Source: Ruminiclostridium cellobioparum subsp. termitidis CT1112 (GTDB taxonomy: Bacteria > Bacillota > Clostridia > Acetivibrionales > DSM-1351). From it: a stretch of DNA of 64,000 nt. Of the stretch, positions 9,569-18,023 are shown piece by piece. The stretch is from contig NZ_AORV01000022.1 in the NCBI RefSeq assembly GCF_000350485.1, positions 97,838-161,837 on the forward strand, given 5' to 3'. The notes under the pieces are model-generated. The model was not told the DNA's origin and ran no database searches. It saw only the letters and a list, made by a program, of their open reading frames with translations. Position 1 is the stretch's first letter, and each line of letters opens with the position of its first letter. Both the position numbers and the translations under genes were made by a program.

Positions 9569-10645
9569 TTATATCAGCCGAAGAACTCTCAGCAGCTCAT
9601 ACACCATCCCGGTTTTAACATTCATAAGCTCAAGTACTTGCCCTGTGAATGTCAGGAATATCAAAAGTACACCCGGCAGTACACTTATAATTGCAGCAAT
9701 ACCGAGACCTTTTTTCTCATAGGGTTGGAGGTATGCTGCATTTTCCGTATCCGTACGGTTATTTATAAGCTGCGTCAGGTGGGAAGGAGTTTTGAAATTT
9801 CCTTCGGTGGTTTTGAGAAAGGCGTACATTAATCCTATAAAACCTCCCAGACAGCCTAAAAACAATATCCCATAAAATACCCCTGCAATTACTATGGATA
9901 TGGTGGGTATGTTTGAAAAATCAAAGTTTTCGATTTGTTGCACACCCATGCTATCCATGCTTTTTACCAGCTTTCCGGAGGCATATGTGAGCAAAACGGC
10001 GATTGAATTGTTGATAAAGTGAGCAGTCATGCCGGCGTAAATGCTTCTGGTTCTGTATACTATAAATCCGATAAGGGCACCCAGGAGAATGGTGCTGACA
10101 CCTTTCTGCAAGTCCCTATGCAGTATACCGAACAAAATGGAGGTCAAAATAAGCGAACCTGCAGGCCCAAGCTTCTCATAACCCTTACTGATCATTCCCC
10201 TGAACAGGGTTTCTTCACACACGGCTGCCGAAACACCGATAACCAGTATCGCTATAAAAAGAGTAGGAACGTTTGGTATATCCATCTGCGGTACCGGCAG
10301 AATCCTGCCAAATATCAGCCTTATCAATCCCAGAACTATTGCATTGAGCACTCCCACCACCGGCAGGCCGAATATCATAAGGAATACAACTATCAGGTAG
10401 TTGACAGGCTTTGTCCTTTTAAGCTTCAAGGTGTCCTTGAGGTTATACCTGCCTGCTTTCAAAAAAATCAGAACAGGCAGCAGTACAAATACCAGTTCAC
10501 CGATCCCGCTGTTCAGATAATTATTTTTAAAGGTGAGAAGTCCTCCTCCGTATGTCAGAAACAATGTGGTAAGAGAGAAAAATATACCTGCTGCCACAGG
10601 ACCCGGATATTTTTTATTTACTTCGAGCTCCTCAATATTATTCAC
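9569..10645 (-). CDS. CPBP family intramembrane glutamic protease
   Basis: 358 residues with about eight hydrophobic segments. The Abi/CAAX motif 1 E144-E145-x3-R149 is intact, and further motifs with His follow (FGILH near 172 and H-F-I-N-N near 208). Family members cleave membrane-bound substrates; bacterial roles include bacteriocin immunity and anti-sigma processing. Start is GTG at 10645 with AGGAGG 9 nt upstream. It runs convergent with the dnaI-like gene and is otherwise alone, so no partner is suggested by context. Confidence 0.88.
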   Translation of the reverse strand: MNNIEELEVNKKYPGPVAAGIFFSLTTLFLTYGGGLLTFKNNYLNSGIGELVFVLLPVLIFLKAGRYNLKDTLKLKRTKPVNYLIVVFLMIFGLPVVGVLNAIVLGLIRLIFGRILPVPQMDIPNVPTLFIAILVIGVSAAVCEETLFRGMISKGYEKLGPAGSLILTSILFGILHRDLQKGVSTILLGALIGFIVYRTRSIYAGMTAHFINNSIAVLLTYASGKLVKSMDSMGVQQIENFDFSNIPTISIVIAGVFYGILFLGCLGGFIGLMYAFLKTTEGNFKTPSHLTQLINNRTDTENAAYLQPYEKKGLGIAAIISVLPGVLLIFLTFTGQVLELMNVKTGMVYELLRVLRLI

Positions 10646-10746
10646 TAAAAAAATCCTCCTGAAATATTAATCCCAATAGTTACCTATTAATATTACTATT
10701 ACGCGGAATATATTTCAATTCATTTGTTTACAAAAATTGCACCACG

Positions 10747-10789
10747 TAAAAGCTCCCCTTACAAATATTATTTGTCCGGAGAGCTTTTA
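10747..10789 (-). terminator. Hairpin terminator between convergent transcription units
   Basis: Arms TAAAAGCTCCCC and GGAGAGCTTTTA with an inner ACAAAT/ATTTGT stem. It lies 13 bp past the stop of the minus-strand sensor gene at 10802 and in the leader of the protease gene. Confidence 0.6.
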
Positions 10790-10801
10790 TATCCTGGATT
10801 A

Positions 10802-11629
10802 TCATACAATTTTAGAAATTTTGTTCAGCTCTTCTGCCATAGCCACCATACCCCTTACCTTTTTAATATTAGCGTTTGGGTCCCGTTCATTCGATTGTAT
10901 TTCTGACGCCGAAGCCGCAAGTTCCTGTATTGCTGCCGCCGAAATTCCGTACAATCCGCTTTCGGTATTGCCGGACATATCCCGCAGTGTACAGGAGGTT
11001 TTTTTGGGAGCTATAATTCCAAGTGTTGCTGCTACCTCATCACCATCCTCCTCCTCATCGTTCAATGGATAAGCGGCTGCAAAGACCGGAATTCCATATT
11101 TTGATGAATCCAATTCTGCCAGGATGGGCTGCTTTAATTTAACAACCTTGTAAGTAACATCAGTTTCGTCCCAAATATGCCCGACTGTCAGTCCTGGCAT
11201 ATCAAACCTTGAGGATGGCCGCCGGTGCGCAATCCTCTCCAGTTCAGACATATATATGAATGATCCTTCCGGAAACATTTCGGTCAAAATTGGTGCAAAG
11301 TCTCCAAAAGCCGCCGCAATCGGATGCCGCCCAGGAAATGCGATTGAAAATGAACTGTTGGAATTATCCGTATCATTAATAATAGGTACGGATACAATGG
11401 ATAATCTTTTACCGTAAATACCGGCTGGAATATTCGGGGTATGTAGGGTTGAACGGCTAACTGTGACCTTTTGACCGACTTTGAATACATTTAATTTAAA
11501 TGTATCAGGTTTTAATGACCAGGTAATTGTATCCTCCTCAATTATACAAAATGCAACTCCTCCAGGGATCATAAGAGACAAAACATCAGCCAATATCTTG
11601 CATGACTCAATTGCTGATAAAGAAATCAT
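10802..11629 (-). CDS. Soluble sensory protein with MCP-like C-terminal helix
   Basis: 275 residues with no signal peptide and no membrane segment. The middle (about 95-205) looks like a small-ligand sensor fold, ending in a YGIPVFAAAYPLND-type strand seen in cache-like sensors of clostridial chemotaxis proteins. The C-terminus has IQELAASASEIQSNE, which resembles an MCP methylation helix, but the conserved MCP hairpin tip is absent, so it cannot be a full receptor. GGAGGG sits 5 nt before the ATG. Probably a cytoplasmic sensor or chemotaxis-related protein; identification rests on pattern only. Confidence 0.5.
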   Translation of the reverse strand: MISLSAIESCKILADVLSLMIPGGVAFCIIEEDTITWSLKPDTFKLNVFKVGQKVTVSRSTLHTPNIPAGIYGKRLSIVSVPIINDTDNSNSSFSIAFPGRHPIAAAFGDFAPILTEMFPEGSFIYMSELERIAHRRPSSRFDMPGLTVGHIWDETDVTYKVVKLKQPILAELDSSKYGIPVFAAAYPLNDEEEDGDEVAATLGIIAPKKTSCTLRDMSGNTESGLYGISAAAIQELAASASEIQSNERDPNANIKKVRGMVAMAEELNKISKIV

Positions 11630-11721
11630 TATTACCCTCCTAAATAAGCCCGTAATTTTACATTTTAATACGGTCTCTCCGGATTTATATTTATCTTTTA
11701 AATCACTGTATTATATTGTCA

Positions 11722-11925
11722 TCATTCGGATTTTATCCCTAAGACTTTTTCAATTGCTTCTCTGTATTTGTAGCCGGATCTGTAACCGCTTATTATGTGA
11801 TTTATATAGTGCTTGCTGGCTCCCGTAGCCCGCGCAAGATCCACCTGAGACATTCCCAGCTCTATAAGTCTGATCTTTATTTGTTTTCCGTTAATATTTG
11901 CCTTCAACTTATTTTTTGTGCTCAT
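11722..11925 (-). CDS. Small lambda-type helix-turn-helix protein
   Basis: 67 residues, almost wholly one HTH domain: GMSQVDLARATGASKHYINHI is helix 2-turn-helix 3. GGAGG precedes the ATG by 5 nt. It is divergent from a second HTH gene at 12229, an arrangement typical of phage-like or mobile-element control pairs, but no other phage gene is present nearby. Its target is probably the shared 303-bp intergenic region. Confidence 0.75.
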   Translation of the reverse strand: MSTKNKLKANINGKQIKIRLIELGMSQVDLARATGASKHYINHIISGYRSGYKYREAIEKVLGIKSE

Positions 11926-12228
11926 TCTTTACCTCCAATATAAGCTGAAATAACTTTTTAAACAATATTTCGTTCATAAACTATACAATGTCAGTGCACT
12001 GATTTTTCGATGCGGTTTTAAGAAGGGAAATTTATAAACCGGACATCTATTTTTGTGGTGGGAATTAGCTTATTGTGATATATTGATTAATGCTATGATA
12101 TATTTATCTATCCTTATTATATTCTCACTATGTGGAATTGTCAACCAATTTTAATCATTTTATGACAGGTTATGATAAATATTACAACATTAAAATTCAC
12201 TCTGTGGAATTATGGAGGGAAATATCCT
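11926..12228. promoter_or_regulatory. Divergent control region with repeated candidate operator
   Basis: 303 bp without a gene. It holds two direct copies of a 14-mer, CACTATGTGGAATT at 12126-12139 and CACTCTGTGGAATT at 12198-12211, 72 bp apart. The second ends 2 bp before the ribosome binding site (GGAGGGA, 12214-12220) of the plus-strand HTH gene, a position suited to autorepression. The role is inferred from position and repetition only. Confidence 0.45.
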
Positions 12229-12792
12229 ATGTCAGATATCGGAAGTAGAATTAAGGAGATTAGAAAGGATCACGCATTAACCCAGGAAAAATTCGGGGAA
12301 AGGATCGGGTTAAAAGATTCTGCTGTGTCGATGCTGGAAAAAAACAATAGAAGATTAACTGAATCTGTAATTAAAAATATAATCTCCCAATTTTGCGTCA
12401 ATGAAATGTGGTTAAAGGATGGTGCCGGAGAAAAATATAATGAAGGACTGCTTAAGAAAAAGACTATTTTAAGTGAACCTCTCAGCAGCCAGCAAATCAG
12501 CGTACTTGAAAAAATTCAAACCCTGTCTCCTGCGCAGCAGGAAGAACTTCTCAATAATCTGGACCGGATGGACATTTCCGGTAATGTGTCTGCTAATTCA
12601 TTAAAAGAATTGTCTCAGGATGAGAACGAAATGTTAAAATGCTATAGGAAACTTAACTCAAAGGATAAGGATGAAATTCTGTCCTTTATAAATTTTAAAA
12701 TTTTTAATAGTGAATCCATAAAAAAGAAAGAAAAGTCATTGAATTGTTCGCACGACAAAGACGGCTCTGATATCCATTCCAAAATAGTATAG
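12229..12792 (+). CDS. XRE-family transcriptional regulator
   Basis: 187 residues from the ATG at 12229, chosen over an upstream in-frame ATG at 12172 because GGAGGGA lies 8-9 nt before it. The HTH domain spans about 4-65 (LTQEKFGERIGLKDSAVSML); the remainder is polar and helical with no peptidase motif (no Ser-Lys LexA dyad visible). It resembles phage-type repressors that control their own divergent promoter. Transcripts end at the hairpin at 12819. Confidence 0.8.
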   Translation: MSDIGSRIKEIRKDHALTQEKFGERIGLKDSAVSMLEKNNRRLTESVIKNIISQFCVNEMWLKDGAGEKYNEGLLKKKTILSEPLSSQQISVLEKIQTLSPAQQEELLNNLDRMDISGNVSANSLKELSQDENEMLKCYRKLNSKDKDEILSFINFKIFNSESIKKKEKSLNCSHDKDGSDIHSKIV

Positions 12793-12818
12793 AACCGGCA
12801 AATTACCACTGACATAAA

Positions 12819-12875
12819 AAGAGTTGATCTATTATAGAATTTATAGTGTATATTCTATAATATAAATCAACTCTT
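12819..12875. terminator. Bidirectional terminator hairpin
   Basis: Arms AAGAGTTGAT-C-TATTATAGAAT and ATTCTATAATA-TAA-ATCAACTCTT make a long, nearly continuous stem between the convergent HTH gene and SLH gene. A-rich sequence lies on the left and T-rich on the right. Confidence 0.7.
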
Positions 12876-12891
12876 CATTTAATTCAATGAT

Positions 12892-13920
12892 TTACTTTAC
12901 CTTTATTTCATATCCATTGTCATCAATGCTGAAGGAATCGGAGCTTCCTATAAGATAAGCCTTCAAGTAAACAACCTTATCCTTGACAGCAGCATACGCA
13001 TCTCCTGATAATGTATCACTGAATTCAAGAGTTTTACCGGGTTCAATCCTTGTACTTGTCAGCGCCATTGTAAACATTTTGTCGGCAGACCACCTGTAGA
13101 TGACATTCCTGTCTGCATCAAGCAGTGCAAAGTCAAATTTCTGACCTGATGAATGATTTAAAATTATATCCTTTTCAGAATTATTTGTTATATTAAGCTT
13201 CATTTCTATGGAATCATTTGTTACTGTTGCGTCAGGACTGATGATTACATGCCGGTTTTGTACAGCCAGAAGCTTTATCAGTTTATCAATAACAACAGCA
13301 GTTTCTGCACGGGTTGCCGCTTTTTTAGGCTGGAACATATTGTTGCCGGTTCCCGCAATAAGCTTGTAGTGCTGCGCTCTGGCAACATCCCCGCCATATT
13401 CCGGAGTAATGGCATCAACATCCTTGAAGCTTGCCGGGCTTATATTAATCAGTGCATATCTGTCACCCATCTTGTACCTGTATGCCTGCATGATGTAATG
13501 CACCATCTCTTCCCGCGTTATTGACGCGTCTGGCTTGAAACTTCCCTTTCCCTCAAAGATACCTGCTGTTACAAGATCAATCACTGCCGATGCATATGGT
13601 GCATCCTGCCTGATATCATCAAAGTAATCCTTGATATCAGGCTCCTTAAAATATTCAATTTTGATATCCAGCCCATTGCGGAGCATCACTGCAAACTCGC
13701 TCCTCGACACAGCTTTTCCCAGAACCAGCTTATCCTGGCTGAAAGGTATTGCGTCCTTCTTCATAAGATATTGTATCGCTCCTCCTGACCAGTGAGTTTT
13801 TATATCATTGAAATCAATCTTAACCGTGGTATCTTTTTCGACCATTGTTTGTGCAAATGCAGACGAACCTGACAATAATATTGCGCCTGCCAGTATAATT
13901 CCTGAAACTCTTATCTTCAT
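12892..13920 (-). CDS. SLH-domain surface protein with C-terminal BsuPI domain
   Basis: 342 residues from the ATG at 13920 (GAAGGAGG upstream); a longer in-frame start at 14007 has no RBS. A signal peptide ends near SSAFA-Q. Three SLH repeats follow (about 30-85, 90-150, 155-220; key strings VSRSEFAVMLR, ITREEMVHYI, ATRAETAVVI). The last 110 residues match the BsuPI beta-sandwich family (intracellular proteinase inhibitor type). Together this is a wall-attached protein; the BsuPI part may bind or restrain proteases or serve as a structural module (inference). Confidence 0.88.
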   Translation of the reverse strand: MKIRVSGIILAGAILLSGSSAFAQTMVEKDTTVKIDFNDIKTHWSGGAIQYLMKKDAIPFSQDKLVLGKAVSRSEFAVMLRNGLDIKIEYFKEPDIKDYFDDIRQDAPYASAVIDLVTAGIFEGKGSFKPDASITREEMVHYIMQAYRYKMGDRYALINISPASFKDVDAITPEYGGDVARAQHYKLIAGTGNNMFQPKKAATRAETAVVIDKLIKLLAVQNRHVIISPDATVTNDSIEMKLNITNNSEKDIILNHSSGQKFDFALLDADRNVIYRWSADKMFTMALTSTRIEPGKTLEFSDTLSGDAYAAVKDKVVYLKAYLIGSSDSFSIDDNGYEIKVK

Positions 13921-14034
13921 AATCAACCTCCTTCTTATATGTTTGATATTAAGCCAGCTATGTAGAATTAGACTGACGCATGAAGAAAATTGTTCCTTTA
14001 ATGCCATAAAAATATTTATAATACCTCAATATTT

Positions 14035-14238
14035 CTATGGTTGCTGCTGCTTTCTTTCATTGGTTTGTGCATTGTTTTGGACATACAGGTTAAATGCTTT
14101 TGTGCCGGCCCGAAGGAATTTAACCAGAAAAACAAAACCAACAACAATCATTGCTATTATACACAGGTACATCAGTGAACTGAATATCACTAATAAAGAT
14201 GTACCTGTAAAAAAACTGCTATTATCCCTCAAATACAT
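14035..14238 (-). CDS. Small membrane protein of unknown function
   Basis: 67 residues from the ATG at 14238, picked because GGGGGAG lies 6 nt before it. One clear membrane span (about residues 10-40, rich in Ile/Val/Phe/Met) is followed by a basic and Gln-rich tail (NNAQTNERKQQQP). No family recognised. Small single-span proteins like this occur near envelope genes; the neighbour is a wall-attached SLH protein. Confidence 0.55.
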   Translation of the reverse strand: MYLRDNSSFFTGTSLLVIFSSLMYLCIIAMIVVGFVFLVKFLRAGTKAFNLYVQNNAQTNERKQQQP

Positions 14239-14463
14239 ATAAGCTCCCCCTTGATACATAACTATTTATTTATGGTAATTCATGCTTTTGCCTGACAATT
14301 TACTTAATTTTACCATTTATTAAAATTTGAAGCAATTATATAAACAATCCATGCTGATAATTTTATGTCGTTCATATTTTTGTCAGTTTAATGTTTTATT
14401 ATAATGAAAAACTAATAATGCAGTTCTTTTGATAAATTAATTATTTGAGAAAGGAGAAACCGT

Positions 14464-14697
14464 ATGAGACTGGGAACCAGAATTACCAGGGTCAGAAGAA
14501 ATGATGACGGGATTATTACCGATGTTATGTTTGAAAACGGTAACACCTGCTCTTTTAATTATGCGGTTCTGATGGCGAAACAGGGCAACCTGGAGGGCTA
14601 CAATGTCGTCAGGGGAAAGAACGGCGGAGAATATCTGAGTGCAGATCCAAACAATCCCGATATGGAGGATTTGGATGATATACCAAGATTCAGATAA
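14464..14697 (+). CDS. DUF3892-type small protein
   Basis: 77 residues. The pattern I-T-x-V-R-R-N-D-x-G-x-I-T-x-V near the N-terminus and GEYLSADPN near the C-terminus match the small DUF3892 proteins of Firmicutes, whose function is unknown. AAGGAG is placed 8 nt before the ATG. Monocistronic; a hairpin follows at 14740. Confidence 0.75.
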   Translation: MRLGTRITRVRRNDDGIITDVMFENGNTCSFNYAVLMAKQGNLEGYNVVRGKNGGEYLSADPNNPDMEDLDDIPRFR

Positions 14698-14739
14698 CAA
14701 TCAGCGGTCTATAGGGATATGATATGAACCGCGGCGTTT

Positions 14740-14778
14740 GGCGAGGCAGACAGCAGATTTTGGTTGTCTGCCTTTGCC
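14740..14778 (+). terminator. Hairpin after DUF3892 gene
   Basis: GGCGAGGCAGACA pairs with TGTCTGCCTTTGCC. The T-tail is poor, so it may be a terminator or an mRNA-stabilising hairpin. Confidence 0.45.
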
Positions 14779-14794
14779 GTTAATAGAACAAATA

Positions 14795-14860
14795 TTTACA
14801 ATACAGATTCGCTGTGTTATAATTTATCCGTGACCGATTCGGTCACGGATAAATTATAAC
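14795..14860 (+). promoter_or_regulatory. tetR promoter overlapped by a 45-bp perfect palindrome operator
   Basis: The -35 TTTACA (14795-14800), 17-bp spacer and -10 TATAAT (14818-14823) form a strong sigma-A promoter. A perfect inverted repeat with 22-nt arms (14816-14837 and 14839-14860, one-base centre at 14838; core CCGTGACCGA/TCGGTCACGG) starts at the -10 and covers the transcription start. This is where a TetR dimer, or two, would block the polymerase, so autorepression of the downstream operon is strongly suggested. Confidence 0.85.
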
Positions 14861-14881
14861 TATCAAAAGGAAGATGTTGTT

Positions 14882-15580
14882 ATGGCATTTGATAATCTTG
14901 AAAAGGAAAAACAGAATAAAATTATTAGTGCTGCCTGTGAAGTATTTGCCAAACACGGTTATAAGAAAGCATCCATGAAAGATATAGCCGAGGCGGCTGG
15001 GATATCGAAAAGTGTGCTGTTCAAGTACTTCTCCAATAAAGAAAACCTTTATATAAAAATCTTCAGGCTTGCATCGGACAGTATTCGCGAAGCAGATGGG
15101 ATTGCACGTTCAGAGAAAGGGAGCGATACTGACATGTTTTCATTCATGAGACGAAGCGCCAGGCTCAGACTCTCCTTATTCAAGGTATATCCGTGGATTT
15201 ACAGGTTCTCATATACTGCTGCTTTCGACACCGACCCGTTCGTCAGGGAGCTTGTGAAAAAGGAGTATGAAAATTACGAAAAATCACAGATAAACATTCA
15301 AATAAACATGAAGAACAGTGAAACAGATTATAGTGACCTACTGAATGAAATCGGTAATTTTAAGGGATTAAGAGAAGATATTTCACCGGCAGCGGCGAAG
15401 CAAATCATCTTCTGGGTCTCACTGGGATATCTTGAGGAAAAGTTATATAAGGCTGAGACCGATCCGGACAATCTTGAACAGGGCTTTGAGAAGTGGATAG
15501 ACATTCTTGAACTGCTTCTCAAGGACAGGAGCAAAAGCTATGACCAAAAAGAAGGAAGGACAGGTGTAAAAAATGAATGA
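14882..15580 (+). CDS. TetR-family transcriptional regulator
   Basis: 232 residues. The N-terminal HTH is typical: residues about 10-57 with KIISAACEVFAKHGYKKAS and AAGISKSVLFKYFSNKENLY. The C-terminal part is the variable ligand-binding and dimer domain. It overlaps the following hydrolase start by 8 bp, so the two are co-translated. The palindrome on its own promoter is the likely operator. Ligand unknown; a hydrophobic substrate of the hydrolase is a reasonable guess. Confidence 0.9.
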   Translation: MAFDNLEKEKQNKIISAACEVFAKHGYKKASMKDIAEAAGISKSVLFKYFSNKENLYIKIFRLASDSIREADGIARSEKGSDTDMFSFMRRSARLRLSLFKVYPWIYRFSYTAAFDTDPFVRELVKKEYENYEKSQINIQINMKNSETDYSDLLNEIGNFKGLREDISPAAAKQIIFWVSLGYLEEKLYKAETDPDNLEQGFEKWIDILELLLKDRSKSYDQKEGRTGVKNE

Positions 15581-16529
15581 CACTTTGGAAACAAAAGAAT
15601 TAACCGGCGGGATTGAGAACGTACCCGGGCTGAAGCATCATGAATTAAATATTTGCGGCGGGCCCATGTCGGTCTACGAAGCCGGCCGTTCTGATAGACC
15701 GGTTGTTGTGATGCTGCATGGCTCTATGTATGATGAATCCAGGTTTATATGGGATCAGATGTTCCCCTTCTTAAGTGCATATTATCATTTATACGCGCTG
15801 GATATACCACGGCACGGTAAATCGAGACCCTGGGAAGGAAGTATGGATCACTCAAGGCTGATGGATATTCTGAATTGTACCTTTGAACAGTTGCAGATTA
15901 GCTCCTTCAGTCTTGTGGGGCTTTCCATGGGTGGAGGACTCAGCATCGGATATGCAGCATTATATCCGGACAAGGTAAATTCAATGGTGCTATTCGAGCC
16001 TGGCGGACTGGGTGACAAAGTAGATATGGAATTCATAACCTGGCTATATATAAATTTTCCGGGGATGCTCAGGAGGCTTAGCCAAAAGTATATGAAACAG
16101 GACCATTCCTATATGAAGAAGATTGTCGAATCCCTGTTTACAGGTGGTTCAAAACCTACTGACCCTGAAAGATTAACTTCCATAATCCGTGATGAGGTTA
16201 AAGGTAAATACATTTACCGAGAAAATGACATGGACGACTGGTTACTGCACTGCATAGGACCTTTCCGCCTGAAATGGAACCTTTTGGACCGGATCCCGCA
16301 AATCAAATGCCCCTCTCTTTGGTTAAGAGGAGCCGACAGCGTTCTGGTGAAACAGTATGAAATGGACAGAGCCGTAAAGCTGGCCATTGCCGGTGGAGCA
16401 GAAGCCGAATTTAAACTGATTCAGAACGCAGGACATTTATTGCCTCTCGAAAGACCTGAACAGGCAAATGCAGCAGTTAAGGGATTTCTGGACAAGACAG
16501 CCGCCACAAAGGTTACCTTTATCTCATGA
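15573..16529 (+). CDS. Alpha/beta hydrolase
   Basis: 318 residues. Seen: oxyanion region V-M-L-H-G-S (46-51), nucleophile elbow GLSMGG with S118, an acid near LRGADSV (about 253) and a catalytic His in AGHLLP (about 292). A helical lid is inserted after about residue 145. It belongs to the esterase/lipase/haloperoxidase-like superfamily; the substrate cannot be told. It forms an operon with tetR (8-bp overlap) and its end overlaps the convergent aldehyde dehydrogenase end by 11 bp. Confidence 0.88.
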   Translation: MNDTLETKELTGGIENVPGLKHHELNICGGPMSVYEAGRSDRPVVVMLHGSMYDESRFIWDQMFPFLSAYYHLYALDIPRHGKSRPWEGSMDHSRLMDILNCTFEQLQISSFSLVGLSMGGGLSIGYAALYPDKVNSMVLFEPGGLGDKVDMEFITWLYINFPGMLRRLSQKYMKQDHSYMKKIVESLFTGGSKPTDPERLTSIIRDEVKGKYIYRENDMDDWLLHCIGPFRLKWNLLDRIPQIKCPSLWLRGADSVLVKQYEMDRAVKLAIAGGAEAEFKLIQNAGHLLPLERPEQANAAVKGFLDKTAATKVTFIS

Positions 16530-17889
16530 TCTTTTTAAGCAGCTTCAGTTTGTTTCCATACGGTGCATATCTGAGCTTAATATCAAACAATGTAGACTTT
16601 TTCAATATGCTTTTTTGACGGGTAAAGGTATCAAAGCTCCATTTTCCGTGATAACCGCCTATCCCGCTGGCACCTGCCCCTCCAAACGGCAGGTGTGAGG
16701 AAGCAAGGTGTATGATTGTATCATTAACGCAGCCTCCTCCAAAGGAAACATTTCTTAAGACCTCCTCCTCCACCGGCCTGTTCTTTGTAAAAAGGTATAG
16801 CGCCAACGGTTTGGGATGCCTGTTAATCTCAGCCGTAACTTCGGATATACTGTCATATTCGAGGACAGGCAGCACCGGCCCGAATATTTCTTCCTGCATG
16901 ACAGGATCCTCCCAGGTCACATGGTCAATTATAGTGGGTGATATTTGTAAGGTACCGGTATTAACATTTCCCCCCGCAAGTATTGTTCCCCTGTCCATAA
17001 GTGTTCTTAACCTGTTAAAGTGCCTTTCATTTATGATCCTGGGGTATTCCCCGTTATTGCAGGGGTCCTCTCCGTAAAATTCGGTTATATACCTTTTCAT
17101 GGCTTCAATTAATTCCTTTTTTACCTCCCGGTGAACATAAAGGTAATCAGGTGCCACACAAGTCTGTCCGCTGTTCAGGCATTTACCCCATATTATTCTT
17201 CTGGCAGCTATGTCAACCTTGGCATCCCGGTCTACTATGCAGGGACTTTTACCTCCCAGTTCCAGTGTGACAGGTATCAGCTGTTTGGCTGCAGCCTCCA
17301 TGACTATCCTTCCCACACTTGCACTTCCGGTAAAAAATATATAGTCAAAGCTTTCCTGAAGCAGCTGGCGGTTGACTTCAGTCCCTCCCTCAAGCACTGT
17401 AATATGCCTCTCATCAAAACTTTCACCTATAATTCTGCTTAACAGGCGGCTGGTATGTACCGAATATTCGGAAGGCTTCAAAATGACACAATTCCCTCCC
17501 GCAATTGCTCCCAGCAAAGGGGCAATAGTCAACTGAAATGGATAATTCCATGGGGACATGACAAGCACTACCCCATAGGGCTCGGAAATAATGTAGGATG
17601 TGGACTTGAAATGTGATAGCGGGGTTTTGACCTTCCTATTTCTGCACCAGCTTTTTATATTTTTACTCATGTATCTGATCTCATCAAGTATAATTCCTAT
17701 TTCAGTCATGTAGGTTTCGAAAGGTGCCTTATTCAAATCTTTCTTCAAAGCCTCGAATATTTCCTGTTCATGGGCTCTGATGGTTTTATCCAGAGTTTTG
17801 AGTGCATTCAGCCTGAAGGAAATCCCCGCTGTTTCTCCTGAATAAAAATACTCACGCTGCCTGTTAACAATATCTTTTATCTGCGACAT
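16519..17889 (-). CDS. Aldehyde dehydrogenase (class 3 / coniferyl type)
   Basis: 456 residues, matching the short ALDH3 class. Catalytic C244 (SGQTC), general base E210 (TLELGG) and N115 (PWNYP) are all present, as is the nucleotide-binding FTGSASVG at 186-193. It oxidises fatty, aromatic or medium-chain aldehydes with NAD(P). GGAGGG precedes the ATG. No operon partner. It is convergent with the alpha/beta hydrolase, which is consistent with but does not prove a shared lipid-aldehyde theme. Confidence 0.93.
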   Translation of the reverse strand: MSQIKDIVNRQREYFYSGETAGISFRLNALKTLDKTIRAHEQEIFEALKKDLNKAPFETYMTEIGIILDEIRYMSKNIKSWCRNRKVKTPLSHFKSTSYIISEPYGVVLVMSPWNYPFQLTIAPLLGAIAGGNCVILKPSEYSVHTSRLLSRIIGESFDERHITVLEGGTEVNRQLLQESFDYIFFTGSASVGRIVMEAAAKQLIPVTLELGGKSPCIVDRDAKVDIAARRIIWGKCLNSGQTCVAPDYLYVHREVKKELIEAMKRYITEFYGEDPCNNGEYPRIINERHFNRLRTLMDRGTILAGGNVNTGTLQISPTIIDHVTWEDPVMQEEIFGPVLPVLEYDSISEVTAEINRHPKPLALYLFTKNRPVEEEVLRNVSFGGGCVNDTIIHLASSHLPFGGAGASGIGGYHGKWSFDTFTRQKSILKKSTLFDIKLRYAPYGNKLKLLKKIMR

Positions 17890-18023
17890 GATAAACCCTC
17901 CCGGACTTTATTTTCCTACCGGCGCTGCCATTTATCCTATTAAAGATTATGATCCAGCCGGTATTATTAATACTTGAATTGTTGTATACTCATAGTATGA
18001 CCAAAATTTAGGAGGGAAGCAAC

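Noticed and set aside
12172..12228. Upstream in-frame ATG extension of the XRE regulator
   Set aside because: The extension overlaps the candidate operator and the good RBS at 12214; start at 12229 fits the HTH family length.
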